From Colwellia sp. (lineage in GTDB: Bacteria > Pseudomonadota > Gammaproteobacteria > Enterobacterales > Alteromonadaceae): DNA of 64,000 nucleotides. The stretch lies in contig JABSOW010000004.1 of the NCBI GenBank assembly GCA_013215465.1, positions 1 to 64,000 of the forward strand, read 5' to 3'. Both the position numbers and the translations under genes were made by a program. Below, piece after piece: positions 1 through 7,530 of this stretch (positions are counted from its first letter, which is position 1; the number at the start of each line of letters is the position of its first letter). The notes under the pieces are model-generated. The model saw only the letters and a program-made list of their open reading frames with translations. It had not been told where the DNA came from and ran no database searches.

Positions 1-98
1 AATCGCTTTATAATGTTTTTTGGCGATTACTATATAAAGTTAGAACATGCCTTTTTCAACCTTAATCACGAAATTTTAAAGTCGCGCACGGCGTTAAA

Positions 99-1463
99 TT
101 AAGTGCTTATACCATAGTGTTTTGCGGTGTAATCTAGGGCAATGGTTAATCGGGCAATTAACAGATCAATTTCTTCTCTAGTACAAACCATAGGTGGTGC
201 AGTAACAATCGCATCCCCTACTGAACGTACCATTAAGCCATGGTTAATCGCATGCGTTTTCACCATAGCGCCGCCAGCGCCATCGGGTGCTAAACGCTCT
301 TTAGCTGACTTATCTTTAGCGATTTCTAACGCAGCAAGCATACCCATACCGCGTACTTCACCAACAATGGGATGACTTTCTAAGGTACGAAGCTGTGCTT
401 GAAAGTACGGCATAATATCTGCTGCAGCGTTTTCAATTACTTTGTCATTCTTAAGAATGTCGATAGTTGCAATACCTGCCGCACAAGCAACCGGGTGACC
501 TGAGTAAGTAAAACCATGGGTGAATTCACCGCCGTCACTTGCCAGTACATCAGCAATTTTATCACTAACCATAACACCACCAAGAGGTTGAAAACCATTA
601 GTAACAGCCTTAGCGAAAGTCATTAAGTCGGGTTCATAATCGTATGTTTGCGCGCCAAACCAATCACCAGTTCGGCCAAAACCACAAATAACTTCATCAC
701 TAATTAATAAAATATCACGCTCTTTACATATTCGAGAAATTTCTGGCCAGTAAGTGCTCGGCGGAACAATAACACCACCTGCGCCTTGAATAGGCTCAGC
801 AATGAATGCGGCAACATTTTCTTCACCTATTTCATCAATTTTAGCCGCTAATTCTTGTGCAACTTTAATACCGAATTCGCCTTTATCCATGTCGCCACCT
901 TCAGTAAACCAGTTTGGTTGACCAATGTGTTCTACATAGCTAAGACCTGTGTATTGCTTGTGCATGCCATCAAAACCACCAAGAGAGCCCGCAGCGATAG
1001 TTGAACCATGATAAGCGCCATGACGACTGATAAAAATTTTCTTGCTCGGCTTACCAAGTAAGTCGTAGTAACGGTGAACTAAACGAATATTAGTATCGTT
1101 AGCTTCTGAGCCTGAGTTAGTAAAGAAAACATGATTAAATTGCGCCGGAGAAATATCAACAAGTGCTTTAGCCATTTGCACTGAAACATCAGCCGCACAC
1201 TGGAAAAAGTTATTGTAAAAAGGTAATGTATTTAATTGATTATTAATCGCTTCATTAATTTTTGGTTGGCTATAACCTAAGTTACAGCACCAAAGACCCG
1301 ACATACCGTCAAGCAACTGTTTACCTTCTTCATTGTAAATGTAGATATGTTCGGCTTTAGTATAAATAGCATTATCTGTTGCTTTATATTCTTTAAAGTC
1401 AGTAAAAGGATGTAAAAAATGTGCTTTATCTAACTTATTTAATGGTGTAGTGTTGGAATTCAT
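99..1463 (-). CDS. Class III PLP aminotransferase, omega-amino acid/polyamine type
   Basis: This is a fold-type I, class III aminotransferase of 454 residues that moves an amino group from an amine or omega-amino acid to a keto acid using pyridoxal phosphate. The PLP-lysine motif FAKAVTNG is at about residues 283-290 (Lys285), with the upstream SDEVICGFGRTG stretch and the NSGSEAN motif near 117-122. The start at 1463 has AGAGGT just upstream and is preferred to an in-frame start at 1490. It diverges from a PuuD-like hydrolase and an aldehyde dehydrogenase, which suggests putrescine, GABA or beta-alanine catabolism, in the manner of SpuC-type enzymes. The family is certain. The amine substrate is inferred from neighbours only. 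Confidence 0.87.
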   Translation of the reverse strand: MNSNTTPLNKLDKAHFLHPFTDFKEYKATDNAIYTKAEHIYIYNEEGKQLLDGMSGLWCCNLGYSQPKINEAINNQLNTLPFYNNFFQCAADVSVQMAKALVDISPAQFNHVFFTNSGSEANDTNIRLVHRYYDLLGKPSKKIFISRHGAYHGSTIAAGSLGGFDGMHKQYTGLSYVEHIGQPNWFTEGGDMDKGEFGIKVAQELAAKIDEIGEENVAAFIAEPIQGAGGVIVPPSTYWPEISRICKERDILLISDEVICGFGRTGDWFGAQTYDYEPDLMTFAKAVTNGFQPLGGVMVSDKIADVLASDGGEFTHGFTYSGHPVACAAGIATIDILKNDKVIENAAADIMPYFQAQLRTLESHPIVGEVRGMGMLAALEIAKDKSAKERLAPDGAGGAMVKTHAINHGLMVRSVGDAIVTAPPMVCTREEIDLLIARLTIALDYTAKHYGIST

Positions 1464-1489
1464 TTCTGACCTCTCTGCGTTATAAAACA

Positions 1490-1530
1490 AGGGTTCTTAG
1501 CGGCTACACTATTGGGTTATAGCCGACCCT
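1490..1530. promoter_or_regulatory. Interrupted inverted repeat in a divergent promoter region
   Basis: CGGCTA (1501-1506) pairs with TAGCCG (1520-1525), and AGGGT (1490-1494) pairs with ACCCT (1526-1530), leaving a six-base bulge on one side. It lies between the divergent aminotransferase and PuuD-like genes, 27 bases from the aminotransferase start. It could be an operator or a leader hairpin. No regulator can be assigned from sequence. Confidence 0.25.
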
Positions 1531-1611
1531 GCTCTCTTATTGTTTAATAGTTTCACATAAAATCCACTAAATTGGATTACCCCTAAAGAGTTGTATAAGG
1601 AGACAAGTGAG

Positions 1612-2397
1612 ATGCACTTTAAAAAACCTGTGGTTGGTGTGGTATGCGATGTGATTAAGTATGGTGCTAATAGTTTTCATGGCGCTGGGGAAAAATACAT
1701 CAATGCCATTGCTCACGGCGTGAATGCCATCCCGATTCTAATTCCTGCGCAAGCACCTGGTGAAGATCTAGATTCACTCAGTGAGTTTTTTGATAGTGAC
1801 TTTTTTCAACAACTTGATGGTGTGTTTTTTCCTGGTAGCCCATCAAATATAGAACCTCACCACTATGGTGATGAGGAATCGGCAACACCAGACAGTCATG
1901 ATCAACAAAGAGATAACTCAAACTTACCCTTAATTAAGCTGGCTATTGAAAAAGGCATTCCTTTATTAGCGGCTTGCCGTGGTATGCAAGAATTAAACGT
2001 CGCGATGGGAGGAGAGCTACACCAACAACTTTTTACTCATCAACAATTTATTGAACATCGTGAAGATAAAAAAGCTCAACGAGAACAACAATACCAAGTG
2101 GCTCATGAGGTATCATTATGTCCAAATGGTTTATTGGCATCTATACTTGGCCAAACAAACCATCAAGTGAACTCTTTACACGGCCAAGGCATAAAAACAC
2201 TTGGCCAAGGTTTAACGGCAGAAGCTTACGCACCTGATGGCCTCATTGAAGCGATTAGTTATCGTAAAAATGATACTTTTGCCGTAGGAGTACAATGGCA
2301 TCCTGAGTGGAAATTTAGCCAAGATAAGCTATCAACTGCGCTTTTTAAAGCTTTTGGTGATGCTGTATATAAACGCTTTATGCAAAAAAATCAGTAA
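1612..2397 (+). CDS. puuD: Gamma-glutamyl-GABA hydrolase family protein (PuuD-like, peptidase C26)
   Basis: This 261-residue class I glutamine-amidotransferase-like hydrolase belongs to the peptidase C26 family, whose member PuuD cleaves gamma-glutamyl-GABA to glutamate and GABA in putrescine breakdown. The nucleophile motif AACRGMQE places Cys122, and QWHPEW places His230 and Glu232, completing the catalytic triad. The ATG at 1612 has TAAGGAG nine bases upstream and is preferred to an upstream TTG at 1591. An aldehyde dehydrogenase follows 39 bases downstream in the same direction, as expected for a putrescine operon. A glutamylputrescine synthetase (PuuA) is not in the window. Related C26 enzymes act on other gamma-glutamyl compounds, so the exact substrate is an inference. 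Confidence 0.8.
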   Translation: MHFKKPVVGVVCDVIKYGANSFHGAGEKYINAIAHGVNAIPILIPAQAPGEDLDSLSEFFDSDFFQQLDGVFFPGSPSNIEPHHYGDEESATPDSHDQQRDNSNLPLIKLAIEKGIPLLAACRGMQELNVAMGGELHQQLFTHQQFIEHREDKKAQREQQYQVAHEVSLCPNGLLASILGQTNHQVNSLHGQGIKTLGQGLTAEAYAPDGLIEAISYRKNDTFAVGVQWHPEWKFSQDKLSTALFKAFGDAVYKRFMQKNQ

Positions 2398-2436
2398 ATA
2401 AATTTTTGCCAAACACACAGTTAATTTGGAGATTAC

Positions 2437-3855
2437 ATGAAAGACTGCAAAAAATTTTATATTAATGGAAGTTGGGTAAACCCGTTAACCGCTCATGATT
2501 TTCCCGTGGTTAATCCGGCAACAGAACAAACCGTAGCAACTATTTCATTGGGCAGTAGTAAAGACGTTGATATTGCCGTAGCAGCAGCCCGCACTGCTTT
2601 TTCATCATTTGGTTATAGCAGTGTTGAACAGCGTATTTCCTTATTGGAAGCTTTGCTAAAACAATATATGGATAATTATGATGCCATGGCACAGGCAATT
2701 TCACTTGAGATGGGCGCGCCAATTGACTTTGCTATTAATGCCCAAGCTGATTGTGGTAAAGGCCATATTAAATCGGCTTTATCAGCCTTAAAAGAATTTG
2801 AGTTTGAAAGAACCTTAGCCAACGCACAAATAATTAAAGAACCCATTGGTGTTTGTGGTTTTATCACACCATGGAATTGGCCGATAAATCAAATAGCTTG
2901 TAAAGTAGCGCCAGCGTTAGCCACAGGTTGTACTATGATCCTTAAGCCTAGTGAGATAGCGCCTTTATCTGCACAATTATTTAGCCAAATGGTGCACGAT
3001 GCGGGCTATCCTGTTGGTGTTTATAATATGGTGCATGGCGACGGCATGGGCGTAGGCTCGGCTATATCAGCACATAAAGATATTGATATGGTCTCTTTCA
3101 CTGGCTCTACTCGCGCAGGGATTGCTATTGCAAAGTCAGCGGCTGATACCGTTAAAAGAGTTGCGCAAGAGCTGGGCGGAAAATCACCTAATATCATTTT
3201 GGATGATGCCAATATTGAAAAAGTGGTTAAACGTGGTGTCTTAGGCTGTATGAGTAATACCGGGCAGTCATGTAATGCACCAACACGAATGTTGGTTCCG
3301 GCAAGCCACTATCAACAGGCAGTTGAAGTAGCTAAAGCCACCGTTGCCAAGATAAAAGTTGGTAATCCAGCAGAGCACGGCAACCATATTGGCCCCTTAG
3401 TCAGCGAAGCTCATTTTAATAAAGTTCAACACATGATCCAGCAAGGAATTGATGAAGGTGCTACTTTATTAGCTGGCGGAGTAGGAAAACCAGCAGGTTT
3501 TGAAACGGGCTACTTTACCAAACCAACCATCTTTTCCGATGTAAATAATGATATGACCATCGCTAGAGAAGAAATCTTTGGCCCTGTTTTAGTGATGATC
3601 CCTTATGAAGATGAAGCGCAAGCGATAGCGATAGCCAATGATACCCCATACGGTTTAGCGGCCTATATTCATTCAGAAGATGCTGATAGAGCCAAACGCG
3701 TGGCAAGAAAAATACGTGCTGGTATGATCAGCATTAATGGTGCTGCACATTATTACACATCACCTTTTGGTGGTTATAAACAATCAGGCAATGGCCGAGA
3801 ATGGGGCGAATTTGGCTTTGATGATTTTCTGGAAATTAAATCTATTAGTAGCTAA
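2437..3855 (+). CDS. NAD(P)-dependent aldehyde dehydrogenase
   Basis: This 472-residue aldehyde dehydrogenase oxidises an aldehyde to its acid in the cytoplasm. The cofactor and catalytic signatures are all visible: TPWNWP at 144-149, FTGST at 221-225, the general-base Glu245 in QELGGKSP, and the nucleophile Cys279 in NTGQSCN. Length is normal for the family. GGAG lies shortly before the ATG. It follows the PuuD-like gene, so gamma-aminobutyraldehyde or its glutamyl form is a reasonable substrate (a PuuC-like role), although sequence alone does not fix aldehyde specificity within this superfamily. It is only distantly similar to the second aldehyde dehydrogenase at 10270-11694. Confidence 0.85.
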   Translation: MKDCKKFYINGSWVNPLTAHDFPVVNPATEQTVATISLGSSKDVDIAVAAARTAFSSFGYSSVEQRISLLEALLKQYMDNYDAMAQAISLEMGAPIDFAINAQADCGKGHIKSALSALKEFEFERTLANAQIIKEPIGVCGFITPWNWPINQIACKVAPALATGCTMILKPSEIAPLSAQLFSQMVHDAGYPVGVYNMVHGDGMGVGSAISAHKDIDMVSFTGSTRAGIAIAKSAADTVKRVAQELGGKSPNIILDDANIEKVVKRGVLGCMSNTGQSCNAPTRMLVPASHYQQAVEVAKATVAKIKVGNPAEHGNHIGPLVSEAHFNKVQHMIQQGIDEGATLLAGGVGKPAGFETGYFTKPTIFSDVNNDMTIAREEIFGPVLVMIPYEDEAQAIAIANDTPYGLAAYIHSEDADRAKRVARKIRAGMISINGAAHYYTSPFGGYKQSGNGREWGEFGFDDFLEIKSISS

Positions 3856-3902
3856 TTAAACCTAAAATATTAACCCTCCTCGTTAATAGATATTATTGCC
3901 TT

Positions 3903-3933
3903 ATCACTCTTCTACGTTAATAAGAAGAGTGAT
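3903..3933 (+). terminator. Perfect 11-bp hairpin after the puuD-aldehyde dehydrogenase pair
   Basis: ATCACTCTTCT (3903-3913) and AGAAGAGTGAT (3923-3933) form a perfect stem around a nine-base loop, 47 bases after the aldehyde dehydrogenase stop. There is no clear T tract, so intrinsic termination is likely but not certain. Confidence 0.5.
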
Positions 3934-4041
3934 GAGCGCAAATATTATTCAAAATAAATACCACGCATTTCCTAGTATTTATTACCTATCCTGCTCAAGA
4001 AAAACACCCGTTATATTGCAAATAAACCAGACATCGATATA

Positions 4042-4057
4042 CTGTATATAAAAACAG
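4042..4057 (+). promoter_or_regulatory. LexA (SOS) box upstream of the RadA-like gene
   Basis: CTGTATATAAAAACAG has the CTGT-N8-ACAG architecture with an AT-rich core, preceded by TA as in the gammaproteobacterial LexA consensus. It ends 26 bases before the ATG of the RadA-like gene, where a bound repressor would block transcription. The only other box I found in the window is the one upstream of recA. The motif is seen directly. SOS control is inferred. Confidence 0.7.
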
Positions 4058-4083
4058 CTCAGCTATTCTACCCCGAGACCAAT

Positions 4084-5475
4084 ATGGCAAAAAAAGATAA
4101 AACCCAATACATGTGTAGCGAATGCGGTAACACCCACCAACGATGGTTAGGCCAATGTTCTTGTGGTGCGTGGAATACCATTATTGAATTCAAGGAAACA
4201 AAAACCGTTACTCAACGCACCCCCCATGCAAGAAAACATAAAGGTTATTCAAAGGAAGACGCTAAGGTTGAAAACCTCAGCAAAGTGTCTGATACCAATT
4301 TAATCCGTTTTGACACCGGAAGCTCTGAGTTCAATCGTGTTTTAGGTGGCGGTATAGTAGAAGCATCGGTAATTTTGGTGTCAGGAGATCCCGGTGCCGG
4401 CAAAAGTACCTTACTGATAAAAACGTGTTCAAACCTCAGTAAAATAGGCAAGGCTTTGTATACTTCAGGGGAAGAGTCTAAAAGCCAAGTACGTGATCGC
4501 GGCCTGAGACTACAGCTTGATATTGGCAATATTGACATCATGAACTCTGGCGATGTCGAATTAATTTGTGATGTAGTGGTAGCAGAGGGATACAAGTTTT
4601 TAATTATTGACTCGATCCAAACGGCCTTTGTCAGTTCACTTCCCAATGCCCCAGGCGGTGTAACACAGGTTAAAGAGTCAGCCTCTATATTGAACCGATT
4701 GGCCAAAGAGCACGGCATAACCGTGATTTTAGTATGTCATGTTTCAAAATCAGGTGATATGGCAGGCCCTAAGGTATTGGAACATATCGGCGATACCATG
4801 TGTAAAATTGAATGTGAAAGTGACAGTAAATATCGTACTTTGCGGGCATCAAAAAATCGCTTTGGTGATACCACTGAAGTCGGCACATTCGCCATGACCG
4901 CAAAAGGCATGCAAGATATTTCAAATCCGTCTGCTATTTTTTTAGAAAAAGGCGGCATAGAGTCTAGCGGCAATATGGCCTATGCATCTAATGATGGCGG
5001 CAGAACCTTACTTATCAATATTCAATCATTGGTCACCCAATCTCACGGTGAAAACCCAGTACGCGGAGGCGTTGGTTTTGACTACAAACGTATGTCAATG
5101 TTATTGGCAATACTGCAAAATAGAATGGGGGTAAATATTGGCGGTAACGACATCTATGTTAATGTGGTTTCAGGAGTAAACTTAACTAAAGACGTGGCTG
5201 CAGACTTGCCACTGGTGTTAGCGATGATTTCATCAAACAATGACTCTATCTTATCTTCTAGTACGGTTGCCTTCGGTGAAATAGGACTTTCAGGCGAAAT
5301 ACGCCCGGTACCCTCAGGTGAGGAACGCGTTAAAGAAGCCGTTCGTAATGATTTTAAAACCATCATTTTACCAAAACGAAATTACCACCCTAGGCTTGAA
5401 ACTCCTGGGGTGACCATTATTCCAGTCTCTAGCGTAAGTGAATTACACACAGTATTTGATAGAGCTAAAAGTTAA
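4084..5475 (+). CDS. RadA/Sms-like DNA-repair ATPase, divergent paralogue candidate
   Basis: This 463-residue protein has the full RadA layout: an N-terminal zinc motif, a RecA-like ATPase and a C-terminal Lon-protease-like domain. RadA is a helicase-like motor that promotes branch migration in recombination. Visible motifs are Walker A GDPGAGKST, Walker B LIIDS, the RadA-specific KNRFG, and the Lon-like FGEIGLSGEIRPVPSG. The zinc motif is odd: Cys11-x2-Cys14, then Cys25-Ser-Cys27, so the second knuckle is CxC instead of the usual CxxC. The gene stands alone, not beside serB as in many relatives, and carries a LexA box. I infer an SOS-inducible second RadA. It could instead be the only RadA, which needs the whole genome to decide. 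Confidence 0.82.
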   Translation: MAKKDKTQYMCSECGNTHQRWLGQCSCGAWNTIIEFKETKTVTQRTPHARKHKGYSKEDAKVENLSKVSDTNLIRFDTGSSEFNRVLGGGIVEASVILVSGDPGAGKSTLLIKTCSNLSKIGKALYTSGEESKSQVRDRGLRLQLDIGNIDIMNSGDVELICDVVVAEGYKFLIIDSIQTAFVSSLPNAPGGVTQVKESASILNRLAKEHGITVILVCHVSKSGDMAGPKVLEHIGDTMCKIECESDSKYRTLRASKNRFGDTTEVGTFAMTAKGMQDISNPSAIFLEKGGIESSGNMAYASNDGGRTLLINIQSLVTQSHGENPVRGGVGFDYKRMSMLLAILQNRMGVNIGGNDIYVNVVSGVNLTKDVAADLPLVLAMISSNNDSILSSSTVAFGEIGLSGEIRPVPSGEERVKEAVRNDFKTIILPKRNYHPRLETPGVTIIPVSSVSELHTVFDRAKS

Positions 5476-5492
5476 GTTTATAAACGTATGTT

Positions 5493-5526
5493 GATAAGCC
5501 TAATCAATAGCAGAATTGGGCTTATC
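5493..5526 (+). terminator. Hairpin downstream of the RadA-like gene
   Basis: GATAAGCCTAAT (5493-5504) pairs with ATTGGGCTTATC (5515-5526), giving 12 pairs including one G-U, around a ten-base loop. It starts 18 bases after the stop codon. No T run follows, so it is a probable rather than classical terminator. It would serve the RadA-like gene and may also face the convergent gene to the right. Confidence 0.45.
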
Positions 5527-5645
5527 GTAATGGCTCGCTACAACATAACAAACATTTTACTCGTTATTTTTTACCACAATATAGTCTTTAACTCCTGATA
5601 AAGACCAGCCTTAATCAATGGGTAATATCGATTTACTTTTTAAAG

Positions 5646-6263
5646 CTAACGTTGAAACTTACTTGGAATAACTAGCTCTCCATCGCATTTATTATTCGGA
5701 AATATTTGATACTGATAATAATCATTTCCTTCATGGTCATGGCTTGTTAGCCCTTGAACCAAACCAAACCCATGTTCATACAAGCAATCAATAACTTCCT
5801 GTGGAGCTGAAACAACAAAAATACTAAATTTCTTGGTTAATTTATTTTGTTCATTAAAGGTTCCATCCCAATACCATTTTGATGTAAATATTTCTTTTTT
5901 TCTTGTTGGTCTGTAGGGGCTATCAGCTTCTTTACTATGTTTTATTGGTAGTGAAATAAACCAATCACCTTTGGCTAAATGGCTCATGGCACTATCAAAT
6001 CTTTGCTTCTCTGATTGCGTAAACTGTTGTGACAGAATTTTTAGCAGTTGGCATTCCCGAAATATTTTTCTAAATAGTGATGCCAGATTTCCAGTTCGTC
6101 CTTCGATGGAATAAAGGTGTAATAGATTTTCAATATCATTGGCTACACTTTTTGGATAGCACCTTTGTTTTTTCGCTCTTTTTAACCACTTTCCTAAAAA
6201 AATATTTTCACTTGCCGCTTTACTGGCAAGCTTACCTACCTGTTGTTCTGAGGAGGTGGCAAT
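5646..6263 (-). CDS. Hypothetical protein with uncertain, possibly ATT, start
   Basis: I do not recognise this protein. The first in-frame ATG is at 5987 (113 residues), but it has no ribosome-binding site. The same frame stays open for about 100 more codons to a stop at 6297-6299, with protein-like composition including the patches LGKWLKRAKKQRC and LFRKIFREC. No ATG, GTG or TTG occurs in that extension. An ATT at 6263 lies seven bases after AGG in AGGTGG, so a rare ATT start giving about 205 residues is possible. The alternative is a gene that has lost its 5' end. The C-terminal half has alternating charged and aromatic residues and no signal peptide or membrane segment. It converges on the RadA-like gene. 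Confidence 0.4.
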   Translation of the reverse strand: MATSSEQQVGKLASKAASENIFLGKWLKRAKKQRCYPKSVANDIENLLHLYSIEGRTGNLASLFRKIFRECQLLKILSQQFTQSEKQRFDSAMSHLAKGDWFISLPIKHSKEADSPYRPTRKKEIFTSKWYWDGTFNEQNKLTKKFSIFVVSAPQEVIDCLYEHGFGLVQGLTSHDHEGNDYYQYQIFPNNKCDGELVIPSKFQR

Positions 6264-6274
6264 TAAACCACCTA

Positions 6275-6309
6275 AAATCAGATTATATAAATCAGATTAT
6301 ATAAATCAG
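6275..6309. repeat. 14-bp direct tandem repeat, about 2.5 copies
   Basis: AAATCAGATTATAT occurs at 6275-6288 and 6289-6302, followed by a partial AAATCAG. It sits at the upstream edge of the open frame of the hypothetical gene, where slippage could have displaced its start. The rest of 6310-6486 shows nothing I can assign. Confidence 0.75.
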
Positions 6310-6486
6310 CAGATTTATTAAATGTAAACTTGTTCATTCAGTCATTACTTTTATTATGTTATACCCGTTATCAATCAAAGTGCACAAAAATTTTAGATAT
6401 AAAAGTTCACAATACCAACGGTTACTTTCTATACTTCATCGCCGCCAAAACAAGCTTTAAATTTGAGTTATTGATCAATATAAAGA

Positions 6487-6969
6487 CTACATTTTCTCAG
6501 AAAATATTTGCATTTCTTCGCCAATTTTTTTACGCATGGCTATTAATTTAATGGCCGTTTCATGCTGTTTTTTATCATAATCTAATTCCGGTATCCATGG
6601 TGGAACTCGCTCAGGCTGCCCGTTTTGATCGACGGCAACCATTATTACAATGCAATGCGTAGTTAAACGTAGATTTAACGACTTAGGATCACAAGCGTTT
6701 ACTTTTAGGGCTATATGCATGGAAGATTTCCCGGTATAAATAACTTTGGCTTCTACTTCAACCAAACTTCCTACGTGTATTGGAGCAACAAAACGAATAC
6801 CTCCAGCATAAGCGGTTACACAATAACAACCGCTCCAACCCGCCGCACATGCATATGCTGCTAAATCAATCCATTTCATTACGGCCCCACCATGAACTTT
6901 CCCCCCAAAATTAACATCTTGTGGTTCGGCCAAAAACCTTAGGGTAATATCTCTTTTTGCTTGAAGCAT
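6487..6969 (-). CDS. Hotdog-fold acyl-CoA thioesterase family protein
   Basis: This 160-residue single-domain hotdog protein resembles the YciA/cytosolic acyl-CoA hydrolase group, which hydrolyses acyl-CoA thioesters. The family signature is visible in GGKVHGGAVMKWIDLAAYACA near residues 22-42, where the helix carries the acidic catalytic residue, and in the strand GGIRFVAPIHVGSLVEVEAKV. Length fits the family. It starts 37 bases after the cupin gene on the same strand and is probably cotranscribed with it, which would tie it to the oxidative module. The acyl-CoA substrate cannot be read from the sequence. Confidence 0.8.
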   Translation of the reverse strand: MLQAKRDITLRFLAEPQDVNFGGKVHGGAVMKWIDLAAYACAAGWSGCYCVTAYAGGIRFVAPIHVGSLVEVEAKVIYTGKSSMHIALKVNACDPKSLNLRLTTHCIVIMVAVDQNGQPERVPPWIPELDYDKKQHETAIKLIAMRKKIGEEMQIFSEKM

Positions 6970-7006
6970 ATTTTTCTCATATTATGAAGGGGCATTAATT
7001 TTAACT

Positions 7007-7360
7007 TTATTCGATACCATTCAGCTCTTTCCAATTTCCTGGCTGTACGGCATAAAAAATAAGGGTTTCTTCACCTTCATAATGTAGTTCGGTGCCATTG
7101 GGCAGCCACAAAACATCACCTTTTTGTCCCTCTAGTACGGCATCCGCTGTGCGTACCCTGAAAGTCCCTTCCATCACGACAACGACTTCATCATAAAGCA
7201 GTGTCCAGCTGATAGCACAGCCATCAAAGCGTGCGAAACCTGCAGCCATACTGTTACTGGTATCTGGACCGACTGCACGGGCAACTGATGCTTTTCCTGG
7301 AGGACCACCACGGTGTAGAAAGGTAAGTTCATTGTGTTTAATTAGTTTGGCTTTGCTCAT
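7007..7360 (-). CDS. EutQ-like cupin-domain protein
   Basis: This 117-residue single-cupin protein has the pattern YDEVVVVMEG followed by KGDVLWLPNGTELHY and ends YAVQPGNWKE, closely resembling the C-terminal domain of ethanolamine-utilisation protein EutQ. Cupin motif 1 lacks the usual paired histidines, as in EutQ, while motif 2 keeps PxGxxxH. A standard metal-dependent dioxygenase or DMSP-lyase role is therefore unlikely. It lies between the amine oxidase and thioesterase genes on the same strand. No other ethanolamine-utilisation genes are present. A small-molecule binding or accessory role in the neighbouring catabolic pathway is an inference. Confidence 0.75.
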   Translation of the reverse strand: MSKAKLIKHNELTFLHRGGPPGKASVARAVGPDTSNSMAAGFARFDGCAISWTLLYDEVVVVMEGTFRVRTADAVLEGQKGDVLWLPNGTELHYEGEETLIFYAVQPGNWKELNGIE

Positions 7361-7427
7361 TATTAGGCTCTTTTGTAGTTTTAAAATTTTTTCGGTCTGT
7401 TATCGACGTTAAGCGAGATATTTATAA

Positions 7428-7457
7428 ATACCCCTAGCCCAGAATAGCTAGAGGTAT
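7428..7457 (-). terminator. Hairpin between the amine oxidase and cupin genes
   Basis: ATACCCCTAGC (7428-7438) pairs with GCTAGAGGTAT (7447-7457) with one mismatch. In the leftward direction it lies about 75 bases after the amine oxidase stop and could reduce read-through into the cupin-thioesterase pair. Confidence 0.4.
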
Positions 7458-7513
7458 ATACCCATGATACTTCAAGATACGAGTTTCAGGGTGACTGAGG
7501 TAACATAGGTATA
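7457..7513. repeat. Possible small palindromic repeat unit
   Basis: The ends TATACCCATGATAC (7457-7470) and GTAACATAGGTATA (7500-7513) are inverted copies matching at 11 of 14 positions, about 57 bp in all. It resembles short intergenic palindromic units of marine gammaproteobacteria. A second copy was not found in this window. Confidence 0.3.
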
Positions 7514-7530
7514 AGTGTTAACTTCTGACT

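Noticed and set aside
6077-6551. Two short rightward frames in the region right of the hypothetical gene
   Set aside because: The first lies antisense to the open hypothetical frame, the second overlaps the thioesterase end, and neither has a ribosome-binding site.
7007-7360. DMSP-lyase cupin (DddL/Q/W/K type) near a BCCT transporter
   Set aside because: Cupin motif 1 lacks the metal-binding histidines and the sequence fits EutQ better.
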